Assembly: GCA_963764675.1 (NCBI GenBank)
Contig: CAVXTQ010000007.1
Span: 372,001 to 436,000, forward strand
Direction: 5' to 3'
DNA from: Acidiferrum sp963764675
GTDB lineage: Bacteria > Acidobacteriota > Terriglobia > Acidiferrales > UBA7541
DNA: 64,000 nucleotides
Below are positions 25,326 to 34,317 of this stretch, one piece after another (position 1 is the first letter of the stretch; the number at the start of each line of letters is the position of its first letter). The position numbers and the translations under genes are program-made. The notes beneath the pieces are model-generated. The model was not told where the DNA came from. It searched no databases and worked only from the letters and a program-made list of their open reading frames with translations.

Positions 25326-27185
25326 ATGGAACCCCGCGAAAAAGCCGCTCAACTTCCCGAAAGCCCCGGCGTCTATCTCTTCAAGGACGCCGGAGGGACG
25401 GTCCTCTACGTCGGCAAAGCGCGTTCTCTTCGCAGTCGCGTTCGCTCCTACTTCCTCGAATCCCGCTGGATGGACGCCAAGACCGGTTCGCTCGCCAGGG
25501 AAATCGCCGATCTCGACACTATCGTCCTCGCCAACGAGCGCGAGGCGCTCGCGCTGGAAAACAACCTCATCAAGCAATATCTCCCGAAATTCAATGTCCT
25601 TCTGCGCGACGACAAGACCTATCCGTATATCAAGCTGACGCTCTCGGAAAAATATCCGCGCGTCTACTTCACGCGCAAAGTCAAAAAAGACGGCTCGCTC
25701 TACTTCGGACCTTACTTTCCGGCCAACCTGGCCCGCCGCATCCTGCATTTCGTCCACAAACGCTTCCTGGTTCCGAGCTGCAACGTTGATCTCACGCGCA
25801 GTCACCCGCGTCCCTGTTTGCAGTACTACATCAAGCGCTGTCTTGGCCCCTGCGTCGCCGGACTTACCACCGACGAGCGCTATGCGGAAGCTGTGCGCGA
25901 CGCTCGGCTCTTTTTGGAAGGCAAGCGCCACGACCTGATCAAGAGCCTCGAAGAACGCATGGCTGCCGCCTCCGAGAACGAGCTTTTCGAACAAGCCGCC
26001 GCCTATCGCGATCTTGTCCGCACTCTCGAAGACATCGAAGAGCGCCAGCGCATTGCCTCCACTCAAGGCGACGACACCGACGTCCTCGCCTACTATGCCG
26101 AGCCTCCTCTGGTTGCCGCGAATCTCTTCCACTTGCGCGGTGGACGGGTGGTCGATCGCCGGGAATTTTATTGGGAAGAACTTGAGGAATTTGATCCGCA
26201 AGAATTTGTGCCGTCACTCCTCAAGCAGTTGTATCTCGACGCGGAATATCTGCCCAAGATGATCCACGTTTCCATGGATTTCGAGGATCGCGAATTGCTC
26301 GAAACTGCTCTCACCGAACAAGCCGGCCATAAAGTGGAAATCTTCACGCCGCAGCGCGGCAGCAAGCGCGCGTTTCTTGACCTGGTCGAGAACAATGCCA
26401 AGCACTCTTTCGTCCAGCGCTTCCGCGTCCTGAAACCCACTTCAAAAGCAATCGCCGAAGCCGTGCAAAACGCGCTCAATCTGCTCGAAGAACCTCGCCG
26501 GATCGAGAGCTTCGACATTTCGCACACGCAAGGCACCGACACTGTGGCTTCGATGGTCGTTTGGGAAACTGGCCGCATGAAGAAGTCCGACTACCGCAAG
26601 TTCATCATTCGCGGCGAATTTGCGGGCAACGGCGATGTGCCCGCCCAAAACGATGACTTCGCCAGCATGCGCGAAGCCGTCACACGTCGCTATCGCCGCT
26701 TGCAAGAAGAGAAGAAGCCCATGCCCAGCCTCATCTTGATTGACGGCGGAATCGGCCAACTTCACGCTGCTGCTGCTGCCCTTGAGTCGCTGCAAATCAT
26801 CAACCAGCCGCTCGCCAGCATCGCCAAGAAAGAAGAGATCCTCTACATCTACGGCCAGGAAAACGAGCCGTGCATTCTCGATCGCCACTCGCCGGTGCTC
26901 CATCTCATTCAGCAAATCCGCGACGAAACCCATCGCTTCGCCGTAACCTTTCACCGCCAGCGTCGCGGCAAGCGCCAAACCAAGACGACCCTTAGCGATG
27001 TTCCCGGCGTCGGGCCGCGCACCGCGCAGAAACTCCTTCGCGAATTCGGCAGCGTAGCGAACATTCATCGCGCGGGAATCGAGAAAGTCAGTGCGGTCGT
27101 GCCGCGAAAAAGCGCGGAAAAAATCCTCGCGCACCTGGAATCCACGACCTCGGCGGATCGCCGTTCGAATAACCGCCCGGACTAG
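25326..27185 (+). CDS. uvrC: Excinuclease ABC subunit C
   Basis: UvrC makes both incisions in nucleotide excision repair. The 619 residues show the GIY-YIG nuclease at the N-terminus (GVYLFKDAGG, then LYVGKARSLRSRVRSYF), the CLQYYIKRCLGPC cluster, a UVR motif near 205-240 that binds UvrB, and the RNase H-like half (IESFDISHTQG, LILIDGGIGQL). A helix-hairpin-helix pair sits near the end (VPGVGPRTAQKLLREFGSV). ATG 25326 begins MEPREKAAQLPESPG. uvrA is in the same window but 14 kb away; uvrB is absent. A YtxH protein gene follows 65 nt downstream. Confidence 0.97.
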   Translation: MEPREKAAQLPESPGVYLFKDAGGTVLYVGKARSLRSRVRSYFLESRWMDAKTGSLAREIADLDTIVLANEREALALENNLIKQYLPKFNVLLRDDKTYPYIKLTLSEKYPRVYFTRKVKKDGSLYFGPYFPANLARRILHFVHKRFLVPSCNVDLTRSHPRPCLQYYIKRCLGPCVAGLTTDERYAEAVRDARLFLEGKRHDLIKSLEERMAAASENELFEQAAAYRDLVRTLEDIEERQRIASTQGDDTDVLAYYAEPPLVAANLFHLRGGRVVDRREFYWEELEEFDPQEFVPSLLKQLYLDAEYLPKMIHVSMDFEDRELLETALTEQAGHKVEIFTPQRGSKRAFLDLVENNAKHSFVQRFRVLKPTSKAIAEAVQNALNLLEEPRRIESFDISHTQGTDTVASMVVWETGRMKKSDYRKFIIRGEFAGNGDVPAQNDDFASMREAVTRRYRRLQEEKKPMPSLILIDGGIGQLHAAAAALESLQIINQPLASIAKKEEILYIYGQENEPCILDRHSPVLHLIQQIRDETHRFAVTFHRQRRGKRQTKTTLSDVPGVGPRTAQKLLREFGSVANIHRAGIEKVSAVVPRKSAEKILAHLESTTSADRRSNNRPD

Positions 27186-27250
27186 CGCATACCGGTTAGC
27201 CCGTATTGCACCACTACGAGCCGTATGCTACGTTTTCCGTGGAGGTTGCT

Positions 27251-27541
27251 ATGGCGGACAATGTAGGTTCCAAGGTTAGTTATTTTCTCGTTGGCCTCGG
27301 CGTAGGCGCGCTCGTCGGCGTTCTCTTCGCGCCGAAGTCGGGTGAAGACACCCGAAATTATCTTTCCAACAAAGCCGATGAGGGCAAGGACTACGCGCAG
27401 CGCAAAGCGCGCGAGCTCCGCGAACGCGCCGATGAATTGATCGAGCGCAGCAAAGACGTCGCGGTTCGCAAAAAGGATTCGCTTTCCGCTGCCGTCGAAG
27501 CCGGCCGCGAGGCGTATCTTCGCGAGTCTTCGAAGTCGTAA
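27251..27541 (+). CDS. YtxH-domain small membrane protein
   Basis: The 96-residue protein starts at ATG 27251, five bases after GGAGG. The frame runs further upstream without a better start. One membrane segment with the YtxH pattern (YFLVGLGVGALVGVLFAPKSGEDTR, residues about 10-34) precedes an amphipathic charged helix. YtxH proteins are stress-associated and of unknown mechanism. The DUF948-like gene follows after 52 nt, a common pairing. Confidence 0.8.
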   Translation: MADNVGSKVSYFLVGLGVGALVGVLFAPKSGEDTRNYLSNKADEGKDYAQRKARELRERADELIERSKDVAVRKKDSLSAAVEAGREAYLRESSKS

Positions 27542-27593
27542 GAGTTTAGGTGTTTGGTAGTGGGGACGCTTGCGTGGGGCGTCCGGGGTGCGC

Positions 27594-28106
27594 ATGCAAA
27601 CTTGGATTGCGGTCTTCGTCGTCATAGCGGCCGTCGCTATCGTCATTCAGGTGGCGATTCTTAGCGCGCTGTTTTTCCAGATGCGGCGCACGATGGAGCG
27701 GCTGGATTCATTCACCAACGATCTGCAAACGCGCGTCGGGCCGATTCTGACTCGCGTGCAGATTCTGCTCGACGATACGCAACCAAAAATCTCGGAATTG
27801 GTCGCCGACGCCGCGCACGTCGTCTATCTGGCGCGTGGGCAAGCGCAAAAAATGGATCGCGTGTTCAGCGAAGCCTCGGACCGTTTGCGCGGGCAGTTGG
27901 TGACCGCGGACCGGATTCTGACCGGCGCGCTGGAAGCTGTGGAAGAGGCCGGCACGCAATTCCGCCGCAACGTGTGGAAGCCTATGCAAAAAGTTTCTGC
28001 CGTGGTTACCGGCATCAAAGTCGGGCTCGATATGCTGAGGGCGCGGCGCAGCCGCGGCGCGCGTCCCGACGATCCTGTCGAGCACGAGGAAGAGCTGTTC
28101 ATTTAG
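27594..28106 (+). CDS. DUF948-like membrane protein
   Basis: About 170 residues from ATG 27594 (MQTWIAVFVVI); a slightly longer start at GTG 27588 is possible. One N-terminal transmembrane helix (residues about 3-27) is followed by a long alpha-helical region with DDTQPKISELVADAAHVVYLAR and a basic/acidic tail ending EEELFI. The arrangement matches DUF948 general-stress proteins that are often encoded next to YtxH, as here. The role is unknown. Confidence 0.65.
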   Translation: MQTWIAVFVVIAAVAIVIQVAILSALFFQMRRTMERLDSFTNDLQTRVGPILTRVQILLDDTQPKISELVADAAHVVYLARGQAQKMDRVFSEASDRLRGQLVTADRILTGALEAVEEAGTQFRRNVWKPMQKVSAVVTGIKVGLDMLRARRSRGARPDDPVEHEEELFI

Positions 28107-28145
28107 GTCCGCGCGTTCAAATTTCGATTTCAATCGGCCATGGGG

Positions 28146-28170
28146 GGCAGACTTTCGTCTGTCCTTTTTT
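28146..28170 (+). terminator. Intrinsic terminator after the YtxH/DUF948 pair
   Basis: GGCAGAC and GTCTGTCC form a stem with one bulged T and the loop TTTC, followed by six T. It lies 40 nt after the stop codon. Confidence 0.7.
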
Positions 28171-28193
28171 GTTTGTATCTTTGCGGATTCGCC

Positions 28194-28205
28194 GGGCTAA
28201 AGCCC
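28194..28205. repeat. Short palindrome of the GGGCTAAAGCCC type
   Basis: GGGCT and AGCCC flank AA, within gccgggctaaagcccagcgc. It stands alone between a terminator and the mnmA stop. I recall this motif as a frequent intergenic repeat in acidobacteria, but cannot check that here. Confidence 0.4.
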
Positions 28206-28239
28206 AGCGCCTACATTCCACATCTAGCGCGATCCGACG

Positions 28240-29397
28240 CTAGCGGATCCAGCCGCCGCCGAGGACGCGATCGCGGCCGGCGTCGTAGAAGACCGCTCCT
28301 TGGCCTGAGGTAATGGCGCGCTGCGGCGCGTCGAACGTCACGCGTGCGTGCGTTGCGTCGAGCGGATGGACGGTCGCTTCAGCGGGAACGTGCTTGTGGC
28401 GGATTTTGACGGCTGCGCGCAGTGGCTCGCCCGGGTTTTCAATCGCAATCCAGTTTACGTTCTCGACTTCGCAGGTGGTTTGGCGTAGCGACTCATCGTC
28501 GCCGACGACCACGCGATTGTTTTCGCGGTCGATCGCGAGAACGTACAGCGGCTTGCCCGCCGCAAATCCCAAGCCCTTGCGCTGGCCGATCGTGAATTGG
28601 TGCACGCCGCCGTGATGGCCGACGACGATGCCTTCTTCGTTGACGATTTCGCCGCCGCCGTCCGCTAAAACCGTGCCGCGCTCGCGCGAATACGCTTCGA
28701 TGAACTGCACGTAGTTGCCGTTGGGCACGAAGCAAAGTTCCATGCTCTCGGGCTTATCGGCCACCGGAAGGCTCACGCGTCGCGCGACGCCGCGTACTTC
28801 GTCCTTGGTCAGTTCGCCCAGCGGGAATTCGCTGCGCGCGAGCTGTTCCTGCGTCAAGCCCCATAGAAAATAAGATTGGTCTTTGCTGTCGTCCCTCGCG
28901 CGGAGCAATTCCCAGCGTTGGGTCGTGTCGTTCCTGCGGATGCGGGCGTAGTGGCCGGTGGCCAGGCGCTCCGCGCCGATCTGGCGGGCCATGCGCAGCA
29001 GCGGCTCGAACTTCACGTCGGTGTTGCAATTTGTGCAGGCGATCGGCGTGCGCCCAGCGAGATATTGATCGACAAATGGACGCACCACGCGGTCTTCAAA
29101 CTGTTTCTCGAAGTTGACGACGTAATGCGGGAAATCGAGGTGTTGCGCGACACGCTTGGCGTCGTACACATCGTCGAGCGAGCAGCAGCGGTGCTGCGCC
29201 GGGCCGTCGCCTTGCAACTCCGGCAGGCGGCGCTGATTCCACAGCTGCATGGTCAGACCGATCACCGGATGGCCTTGCTCGCGGAGCAGCGCGGCGACGG
29301 TGGAGCTGTCGACGCCGCCGGACATCGCAATGGCGATGAGGCCCGATTGGATCTCGGTGCGCTCGGGCAACGTGTCGAATTGGGCTTCGGACGTCAT
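28240..29397 (-). CDS. mnmA: tRNA-specific 2-thiouridylase MnmA
   Basis: MnmA adds sulfur to U34 of tRNAs for Glu, Gln and Lys, using ATP and sulfur relayed from a cysteine desulfurase. The 385 residues carry the PP-loop SGGVDSS, the catalytic Cys in CTNCNTDVKF, RLATGHYARI, KDQSYFLWGL and the second Cys in ELCFVPNG, with the C-terminal GQGAVFYD. The upstream gene on the same strand is a cysteine desulfurase, the expected sulfur donor, so the two probably form an operon. The 127-nt spacer between them contains a REP-like palindrome. Confidence 0.95.
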   Translation of the reverse strand: MTSEAQFDTLPERTEIQSGLIAIAMSGGVDSSTVAALLREQGHPVIGLTMQLWNQRRLPELQGDGPAQHRCCSLDDVYDAKRVAQHLDFPHYVVNFEKQFEDRVVRPFVDQYLAGRTPIACTNCNTDVKFEPLLRMARQIGAERLATGHYARIRRNDTTQRWELLRARDDSKDQSYFLWGLTQEQLARSEFPLGELTKDEVRGVARRVSLPVADKPESMELCFVPNGNYVQFIEAYSRERGTVLADGGGEIVNEEGIVVGHHGGVHQFTIGQRKGLGFAAGKPLYVLAIDRENNRVVVGDDESLRQTTCEVENVNWIAIENPGEPLRAAVKIRHKHVPAEATVHPLDATHARVTFDAPQRAITSGQGAVFYDAGRDRVLGGGWIR

Positions 29398-29454
29398 GCT
29401 GTTTCTATTGTAGCGAAAAACGAAAGCTTGGCAGTGGATCGATCTTGCTCAATT

Positions 29455-29477
29455 GGGGCGCAGCAGTGCTGCGCCCC
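29455..29477. repeat. REP-like palindrome between iscS and mnmA
   Basis: GGGGCGCAGCA and TGCTGCGCCCC flank a single G. The arms are identical to those at 25188. In an mRNA it would form a very stable hairpin between the two cistrons. Confidence 0.65.
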
Positions 29478-29524
29478 TACGAGGAAGAGAACCACTTCAA
29501 ATTTCGCTGTTTGCTGCGCAAGTT

Positions 29525-30736
29525 TCATGGATGAGTCGCAGCTTCTTTGCGATAGGTTGGCGAGAGTTCGCGTAGTTGGGCGACGGCGGCGGGGACGACT
29601 TGCAGGGCGAAATCGATGTCGGCGGCGGTGGTGTGTCGTCCGAGGCTGAAGCGCAAGCTGGCGCGGGCTTCTTCCGGCGGCAAACTGATGGCGGTGAGGA
29701 CGTGCGAAGGTTCGACGGCGCCAGAGGAACACGCCGCTCCGGTAGAGCAGGCCAGCCCCTTCAAGTCCAGCGCGATCACCAGCGCTTCGCCTTCGATGCC
29801 CGGGAACGTGATGTTAGTGGTGTTTGGAGTACGCGGCGCGCGGCTGCCATTAGCGCGTGAATCACGCACGCGTTGGAGCAAGCCATTTTCCAGCGTATCG
29901 CGAAGCGAGCCGATGCGCGCGGCGTCCTGCGCGAGGGTGTTGCGAGCGATCTCCGCCGCCTTGCCCAGGCCCACGATTCCGGCGACGTTCTCGGTGCCAG
30001 GCCGGAAGCCTCGCTGATGGTGCCCGCCGTAGAGAAGTTGCCGCAAGCGCGTCCCGCCGCGGATGTAGAGAGCACCGATGCCCTTTGGCGCGTAGAACTT
30101 GTGTCCGGAAAGAGAGAGAAGGTCGAGTTTCAGCGAGTTCACGTCGATCGGGAGCTTCCCGGCGGATTGCACGGCGTCGGTGTGGAAATAGACGTCGGCT
30201 TCCGCGGCAATGCGCCCGATTTCTTCGAGCGGCTGCACGCTGCCGAGCTCATTGTTGGCGTGCATGATGGTGATCAGCACTGTTTCTGGATGCAAGCGCA
30301 AGGTGTCGCGCAGCGCGGCTGGATCGACTTGCCCTTCGCGATCGACCGGCAAATACGTGACGGCAACGCCTTGCTTCTCCAGCGCTTGGCAGGTGTTCAG
30401 CACGGCTTCGTGCTCGATGGAGGTGGTTATGATGTGAGGCGAGAAGGTAGCGGAGGCTAAGGAGGTTGAGGAAGTAAAGGACGAAGAGACAATGCCGAAG
30501 ATAGCGTGATTGTCGGCCTCCGTACCGCCGCTGGTGAAGACGATTTCCTGCGGCCTGGCGCCTATCAGGGCGGCGACCTGCTCGCGTGCCGTTTCGACGG
30601 CAGAGCGGGCCTTCTGGCCAAACGTGTGAATGGATGAAGCGTTGCCATATTCGCCGGACAAGTAGGGAAGCATAACGTCGAGAACGGCAGGCTCAACGGG
30701 CGTCGTGGCGTTGTGATCGAGATAGACGCGGTTCAT
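29525..30736 (-). CDS. iscS: Cysteine desulfurase (IscS/NifS family)
   Basis: The PLP enzyme takes sulfur from cysteine for tRNA thiolation and Fe-S clusters. The 403 residues contain YLDHNATTPVEP at the start, FTSGGTEADNHAIFG, EHEAVLNTCQ, HTDAVQSAGK, the Schiff-base Lys in SLSGHKFYAPKG, HHQRGFRPGTENV, and the catalytic Cys loop CSTGAACSSGAVEPSHVL. A Ser/Thr-rich insert (SSSFTSSTSLASATF) follows GTEADNHAIFGIV, which is unusual. No isc scaffold genes are adjacent; the partner here is mnmA. The transcript probably begins about 290 nt upstream. Confidence 0.93.
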   Translation of the reverse strand: MNRVYLDHNATTPVEPAVLDVMLPYLSGEYGNASSIHTFGQKARSAVETAREQVAALIGARPQEIVFTSGGTEADNHAIFGIVSSSFTSSTSLASATFSPHIITTSIEHEAVLNTCQALEKQGVAVTYLPVDREGQVDPAALRDTLRLHPETVLITIMHANNELGSVQPLEEIGRIAAEADVYFHTDAVQSAGKLPIDVNSLKLDLLSLSGHKFYAPKGIGALYIRGGTRLRQLLYGGHHQRGFRPGTENVAGIVGLGKAAEIARNTLAQDAARIGSLRDTLENGLLQRVRDSRANGSRAPRTPNTTNITFPGIEGEALVIALDLKGLACSTGAACSSGAVEPSHVLTAISLPPEEARASLRFSLGRHTTAADIDFALQVVPAAVAQLRELSPTYRKEAATHP

Positions 30737-30842
30737 GGGGCTGTTCTCAGGATACTACCAGTGGCGGAAAGGCGGGAATTTTGAGGCGTTGAAGAGAGCA
30801 GAAAGCCGACGCATTTTCGCCTGAGATTCGCTTTTGGAGGGG

Positions 30843-30900
30843 TACCCCCCCGGGGTGTACAGCGAGTTATGAAGTATCCAACTGATTCTACAAGGGTTAG
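30843..30900. repeat. Composite intergenic repeat, copy 1
   Basis: A hairpin-forming block (tacccccccggggtgta) is followed by tgattctacaagggttag at about 30883-30900. The same order, hairpin then tgattct...gtta, recurs at 62375-62424. In the iscS leader it is read in antisense. Confidence 0.45.
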
Positions 30901-31032
30901 ACGCGCGAGTGTCGGCGGCGCAGTTTGTAAGTATGGGAAACAAAGGAATTAGAGAAGCGTGTGTGTGCGAAGGCGGGCGACGCGGACGGCGCCGGCTGCT
31001 CTGGCAAGGGTAGATCCTTGAGATCACAATCT

Positions 31033-31061
31033 ATGATAACATAGTAGTTACTTCCTGTCAA
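31033..31061 (-). promoter_or_regulatory. Strong sigma-70 promoter directed at iscS-mnmA
   Basis: On the minus strand a consensus TTGACA (31061-31056) is followed after exactly 17 nt by TATCAT (31038-31033). It is the best promoter match in the window. The start site would be near 31026, leaving a leader of about 290 nt before iscS. Confidence 0.65.
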
Positions 31062-31241
31062 GTACAATGTGCAGGCCTCCCGGCCCTGCGGTCTATCGCC
31101 ACCGCGCCCTTGGTGCGCGGACTTTTGGCTGATCAGGCGGACAGATCAAGTGCTAACAACACGTTTTTTGGTGTTGGGAAATAAGGGGATAGGGACTCTG
31201 GAGTTGGAGTTTCGAGTTACGGATTGGAACGTCGCGCGGGG

Positions 31242-31277
31242 TTGCGCTTTGCGGGGCGTGTGACTATAATGACTATA
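31242..31277 (+). promoter_or_regulatory. Promoter and possible operator of the toxin-antitoxin genes
   Basis: TTGCGC (31242-31247) and consensus TATAAT (31265-31270) are 17 nt apart. The octamer TGACTATA occurs twice, at 31261-31268 and 31270-31277, overlapping the -10 box. Antitoxins of this family repress their own promoters, so the repeats are a plausible binding site. Confidence 0.55.
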
Positions 31278-31298
31278 CAGACCATACTGGAGGGAGCC

Positions 31299-31553
31299 AT
31301 GAGCGAGAGCAGTTGGACGGTGGCGGAGGCTAAGGCCAAGCTGAGTGAGGTGATTGAAAAGGCGCAGACGTCGGGGCCGCAACGGATTACGCGGCACGGC
31401 AAGGACGCCGTGGTTGTTGTTTCGACAGAAGAGTGGAAGCGAAAGACGAAGCGGAAAGGGAGCCTCGCCGAATTCCTGTTGGCCTCACCGCTGCGCGGAT
31501 CGGGTCTGGAGGTAGAACGATTGGAAGATCGTCCGCGAAAGATTGATTTGTGA
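31299..31553 (+). CDS. Phd/YefM-family antitoxin
   Basis: The 84-residue protein starts at ATG 31299 after GGAGGGAG. The fold is visible in WTVAEAKAKLSEVIEKAQ, then PQRITRHGKDAVVVVSTEEW, the DNA-binding and dimerising part of Phd/YefM proteins. The C-terminal tail (GSGLEVERLEDRPRKIDL) should wrap and block the toxin. It overlaps the PIN-domain toxin by four bases (GTGA), the typical layout of a type II module. It probably represses its promoter alone or with the toxin. Confidence 0.9.
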   Translation: MSESSWTVAEAKAKLSEVIEKAQTSGPQRITRHGKDAVVVVSTEEWKRKTKRKGSLAEFLLASPLRGSGLEVERLEDRPRKIDL

Positions 31554-31975
31554 GCTTCTTGCTAGACACGAATGTCGTGTCGGAATTGGCCAAGCCGCAG
31601 CCAAACACTGGGGTTGTGCGATGGTTGCATGAGGCGGATGAAGACAGCCTATTTCTTAGCGTGATCACGCTAGCGGAAGTTCGTTTTGGCGTGGAGCGTC
31701 TGCCACTGGGCGCGCGCAGAAGTCGATTAGATGCTTGGATACGGGAAGATCTGGCGGGACGATTTGAAGGGCGAATACTTGCGGTCGATGAAGCGGTGGC
31801 CGAGGCCTGGGGCCGGGCGCAGGCGAGCAGCGAGGCAACTGGACGCCGCATGAATCTGATGGATTGCTTTCTGGCGGCGACGGCCATGGTTCACGGACTG
31901 ACGCTCGTTACGCGAGACACAGGGGATTTCTCCGGGTTACGCGGAGGACTACTGAGTCCTTGGAGCGATCGCTAA
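31550..31975 (+). CDS. vapC: PIN-domain toxin, VapC/FitB type
   Basis: The 141-residue protein is a PIN-domain ribonuclease. The conserved acidic residues are in LLDTNVVSEL, in SVITLAEVRFGVE, in NLMDCFLAATA and in VTRDTGDFSGL, which together form the Mg-binding centre. VapC toxins cut tRNA or rRNA and are held inactive by the antitoxin encoded just upstream. The start is GTG 31550, overlapping the antitoxin stop. The GH36 gene follows about 100 nt later and is not obviously linked in function. Confidence 0.9.
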   Translation: MSFLLDTNVVSELAKPQPNTGVVRWLHEADEDSLFLSVITLAEVRFGVERLPLGARRSRLDAWIREDLAGRFEGRILAVDEAVAEAWGRAQASSEATGRRMNLMDCFLAATAMVHGLTLVTRDTGDFSGLRGGLLSPWSDR

Positions 31976-32082
31976 GTCGAAAGCTCCCGCCGCCCTTCGC
32001 GCTCATGGTAAGGGGAAAGGGCCGCTACGAGGCGGGCACTACGCGAGACAGGCGCGTGTAGCGAATGTTAGGATACGGCGCG

Positions 32083-34317
32083 ATGAAAAAATCCTTGGAA
32101 ATGCGTCTCTCTTCCATTTTGCTCGCTTCTCTCTTGCTAACCGTACTCGCGGCCGGCTCAGCCAAGGCTCAAACCGGGCAGGTCTTCCAACTGGATGGCG
32201 GCAACTCGACCTATTCGTTCGGGGTGAACGAGCGAGGGGAGTTGCAGCCGCTGTATTGGGGTGGGCGACTCGGTGCGCATGACAGCATTCCTGCTGCGCA
32301 TTCGTTTCCGGAGATGGCTTCGTTTGATTCGCCGTACACCACTACGCCTCAGGAGTATGCGAGTTGGGGCGCGGGGCTGTTCACGGAGCCGGCGCTGAAG
32401 GTCAGTTTTGCCGATGGCAATCGCGATTTGGTGTTGCATTTCGTGAAAGCCACGCAAGATGGCTCGCAGACAATCGAGGTGTTGCTGAAGGACATCTCGC
32501 GCGAGATTTATGTGACGTTGCGCTACTCGATGGATGCGGACAGCGGGATTCTGGCGCGCTCTGCGAGCATTGAAAATCGGGAAAAACAACCAGTAGTGAT
32601 CGAGCAAGCCGCGGCGGCGCAGTGGACTCTGCCTCCTGCGCGCTACACCTTAAGCTATTTGACGGGCCGGTGGGCAGGAGAGTGGACGCTGAATCAGGAA
32701 CCGATTCAGGGCGGGGAGCGCGTGATCGAAAGCCGGCGCGGGACAACTGGGCACCAGGCCAATCCATGGTTTGCGATTTCCCGCGACAGCGGGCACGCGA
32801 CGACAGGGCCCGTTGTTGCTGACGAAGACCACGGCGAAGTCTGGTTTGGCGCGCTGGCGTGGTCGGGTTCCTGGCGGATTACCATCGAACACACGCAACT
32901 GGATGCCGTGCGCGTGACCGGCGGGTTCAATCCTTTTGATTTTGGCTACAAGCTGAAGTCTGGCGAACATTTGGAGACGCCGGTTTTTTATGGCGGCTAT
33001 TCCGCTCACGGATTGGGCGGCGTCTCGCGGCTTTTGCATCGCTATGAATTGGCGCACATTTTGCCGCACGCGCCGGACCCCAAGCCGCGTCCGGTGATTT
33101 ACAACTCTTGGGAAGCGACGGAGTTTCGCGTGGATGAAGCGGGGCAAATGGCGATCGCCGAAAAAGCCGCGTCGATCGGCGTGGATCGCTTTGTGATGGA
33201 CGACGGCTGGTTTGGCCAGCGCAAGGACGATCACGCGGGACTCGGCGACTGGTACGTGAATTCGGCGAAATTTCCGCACGGCCTGAAGCCGCTGATCGAC
33301 AAGGTGCATTCACTGGGCATGGATTTTGGCTTGTGGGTCGAGCCGGAGATGATCAACCCGGATTCGGACCTCTATCGAAAGCATCCCGAGTGGGTCTTGA
33401 ATTTTCCAGGGCGGCCTCGTTCGGAATCCCGCAACCAGCTGGTGCTCAACCTGGCGCGCGCGGACGTGCGCGACTACGTCGAAGGCTTTCTAGATAAGCT
33501 GCTGACGGAAAACGATATTGCGTTTCTGAAGTGGGATTACAACCGCAACTGGTCGGAGCCGGGATGGGATCAGGTGCCGGTGGATGAGCAGAAGCGCGTG
33601 TACGTCGAGTTCATCCGCAATCTGTATGCGATCCTCGCGGACCTGCGCAAGAAACATCCGAAGCTCGAGATCGAAAGCTGCTCGGGTGGCGGCGGGCGCG
33701 TCGATCTAGGCATTTTGCCGTACACGGATGAAGTGTGGCCCTCGGACAACACCGATCCGTTTGACCGGCTGTCGATGCAGGATGGCTTCAGCTACGCGTA
33801 CACGCCGCAGATCATGATGGCCTGGGTGACCGACTCGCCGCACTGGTACAACGGCCGAAATACCTCGCTCAGCTACCGCATACTGAGTTCGATGCAGGGC
33901 TCGCTGGGGATTGGCGCGAATTTGAACAAGTGGAGTGCGGAAGATTTTGCGACCGCGAAGCGGCTGATCGCGGCGTATCACTCCGTCCAGCGGACGATTG
34001 TGCGCGGCGATCTCTACCGGCTGATCAGCCCGCGCAACGGCAGTGAATTTTCTGCTACCGAGACGGTTTCGAGCGACAAGAGCCAAGCAGTCGTGTTCGC
34101 ATTTGCAAATGCCACGCAGGAAGGGCGCGGGTTTCCTTTGCTGCAATTGCAAGGGCTCGACCCGGATGCCGAATACAAGCTCAGCTGGATCGAGGGCAAG
34201 GCGCAGCCGGGGACTCCAGAAACCGCGTCGGGCGCATGGTGGATGAACCACGGCGTGCGACTCGATCTGCGCGGAGATTTTCAGGCCGCGGCGTTCCGGC
34301 TGGATCGCCAGCGGTGA
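32083..34317 (+). CDS. Secreted alpha-galactosidase, glycoside hydrolase family 36
   Basis: The enzyme should remove alpha-galactosyl residues from raffinose-type sugars or galactomannan fragments in the periplasm. A signal peptide (MKKSLEMRLSSILLASLLL, ending near GSAKAQ) precedes the N-terminal beta-sandwich, a TIM barrel and a C-terminal beta domain. The nucleophile is Asp485 in FLKWDYNRNW and the acid/base is Asp555 in WPSDNTDPFDRL; ESCSGGGGRVDLG and VMDDGWFGQRKDD are family motifs. I use ATG 32083; ATG 32065 would add six residues. The length of 744 is typical. No sugar transporter lies next to it. Confidence 0.93.
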   Translation: MKKSLEMRLSSILLASLLLTVLAAGSAKAQTGQVFQLDGGNSTYSFGVNERGELQPLYWGGRLGAHDSIPAAHSFPEMASFDSPYTTTPQEYASWGAGLFTEPALKVSFADGNRDLVLHFVKATQDGSQTIEVLLKDISREIYVTLRYSMDADSGILARSASIENREKQPVVIEQAAAAQWTLPPARYTLSYLTGRWAGEWTLNQEPIQGGERVIESRRGTTGHQANPWFAISRDSGHATTGPVVADEDHGEVWFGALAWSGSWRITIEHTQLDAVRVTGGFNPFDFGYKLKSGEHLETPVFYGGYSAHGLGGVSRLLHRYELAHILPHAPDPKPRPVIYNSWEATEFRVDEAGQMAIAEKAASIGVDRFVMDDGWFGQRKDDHAGLGDWYVNSAKFPHGLKPLIDKVHSLGMDFGLWVEPEMINPDSDLYRKHPEWVLNFPGRPRSESRNQLVLNLARADVRDYVEGFLDKLLTENDIAFLKWDYNRNWSEPGWDQVPVDEQKRVYVEFIRNLYAILADLRKKHPKLEIESCSGGGGRVDLGILPYTDEVWPSDNTDPFDRLSMQDGFSYAYTPQIMMAWVTDSPHWYNGRNTSLSYRILSSMQGSLGIGANLNKWSAEDFATAKRLIAAYHSVQRTIVRGDLYRLISPRNGSEFSATETVSSDKSQAVVFAFANATQEGRGFPLLQLQGLDPDAEYKLSWIEGKAQPGTPETASGAWWMNHGVRLDLRGDFQAAAFRLDRQR

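Larger units (their letters stand above)
30737..31298. other. Intergenic region with divergent promoters and a composite repeat
   Basis: This 562-nt stretch separates leftward iscS from the rightward toxin-antitoxin genes. It holds a strong leftward promoter near 31056, a rightward promoter near 31242, a CAACAC/GTGTTG inverted repeat at 31157-31176, and a composite C/G-hairpin element at 30843-30900. The frames inside (for example 30755-31027) are Arg/Pro/Ser-rich with no ribosome site, so I see no gene. No tRNA or recognised riboswitch is present. Confidence 0.5.

Noticed and set aside
30755..31027. 90-codon frame in the iscS leader
   Set aside because: Its GTG falls at the predicted transcript start with no ribosome site. 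Composition is Arg/Pro/Ser-rich.
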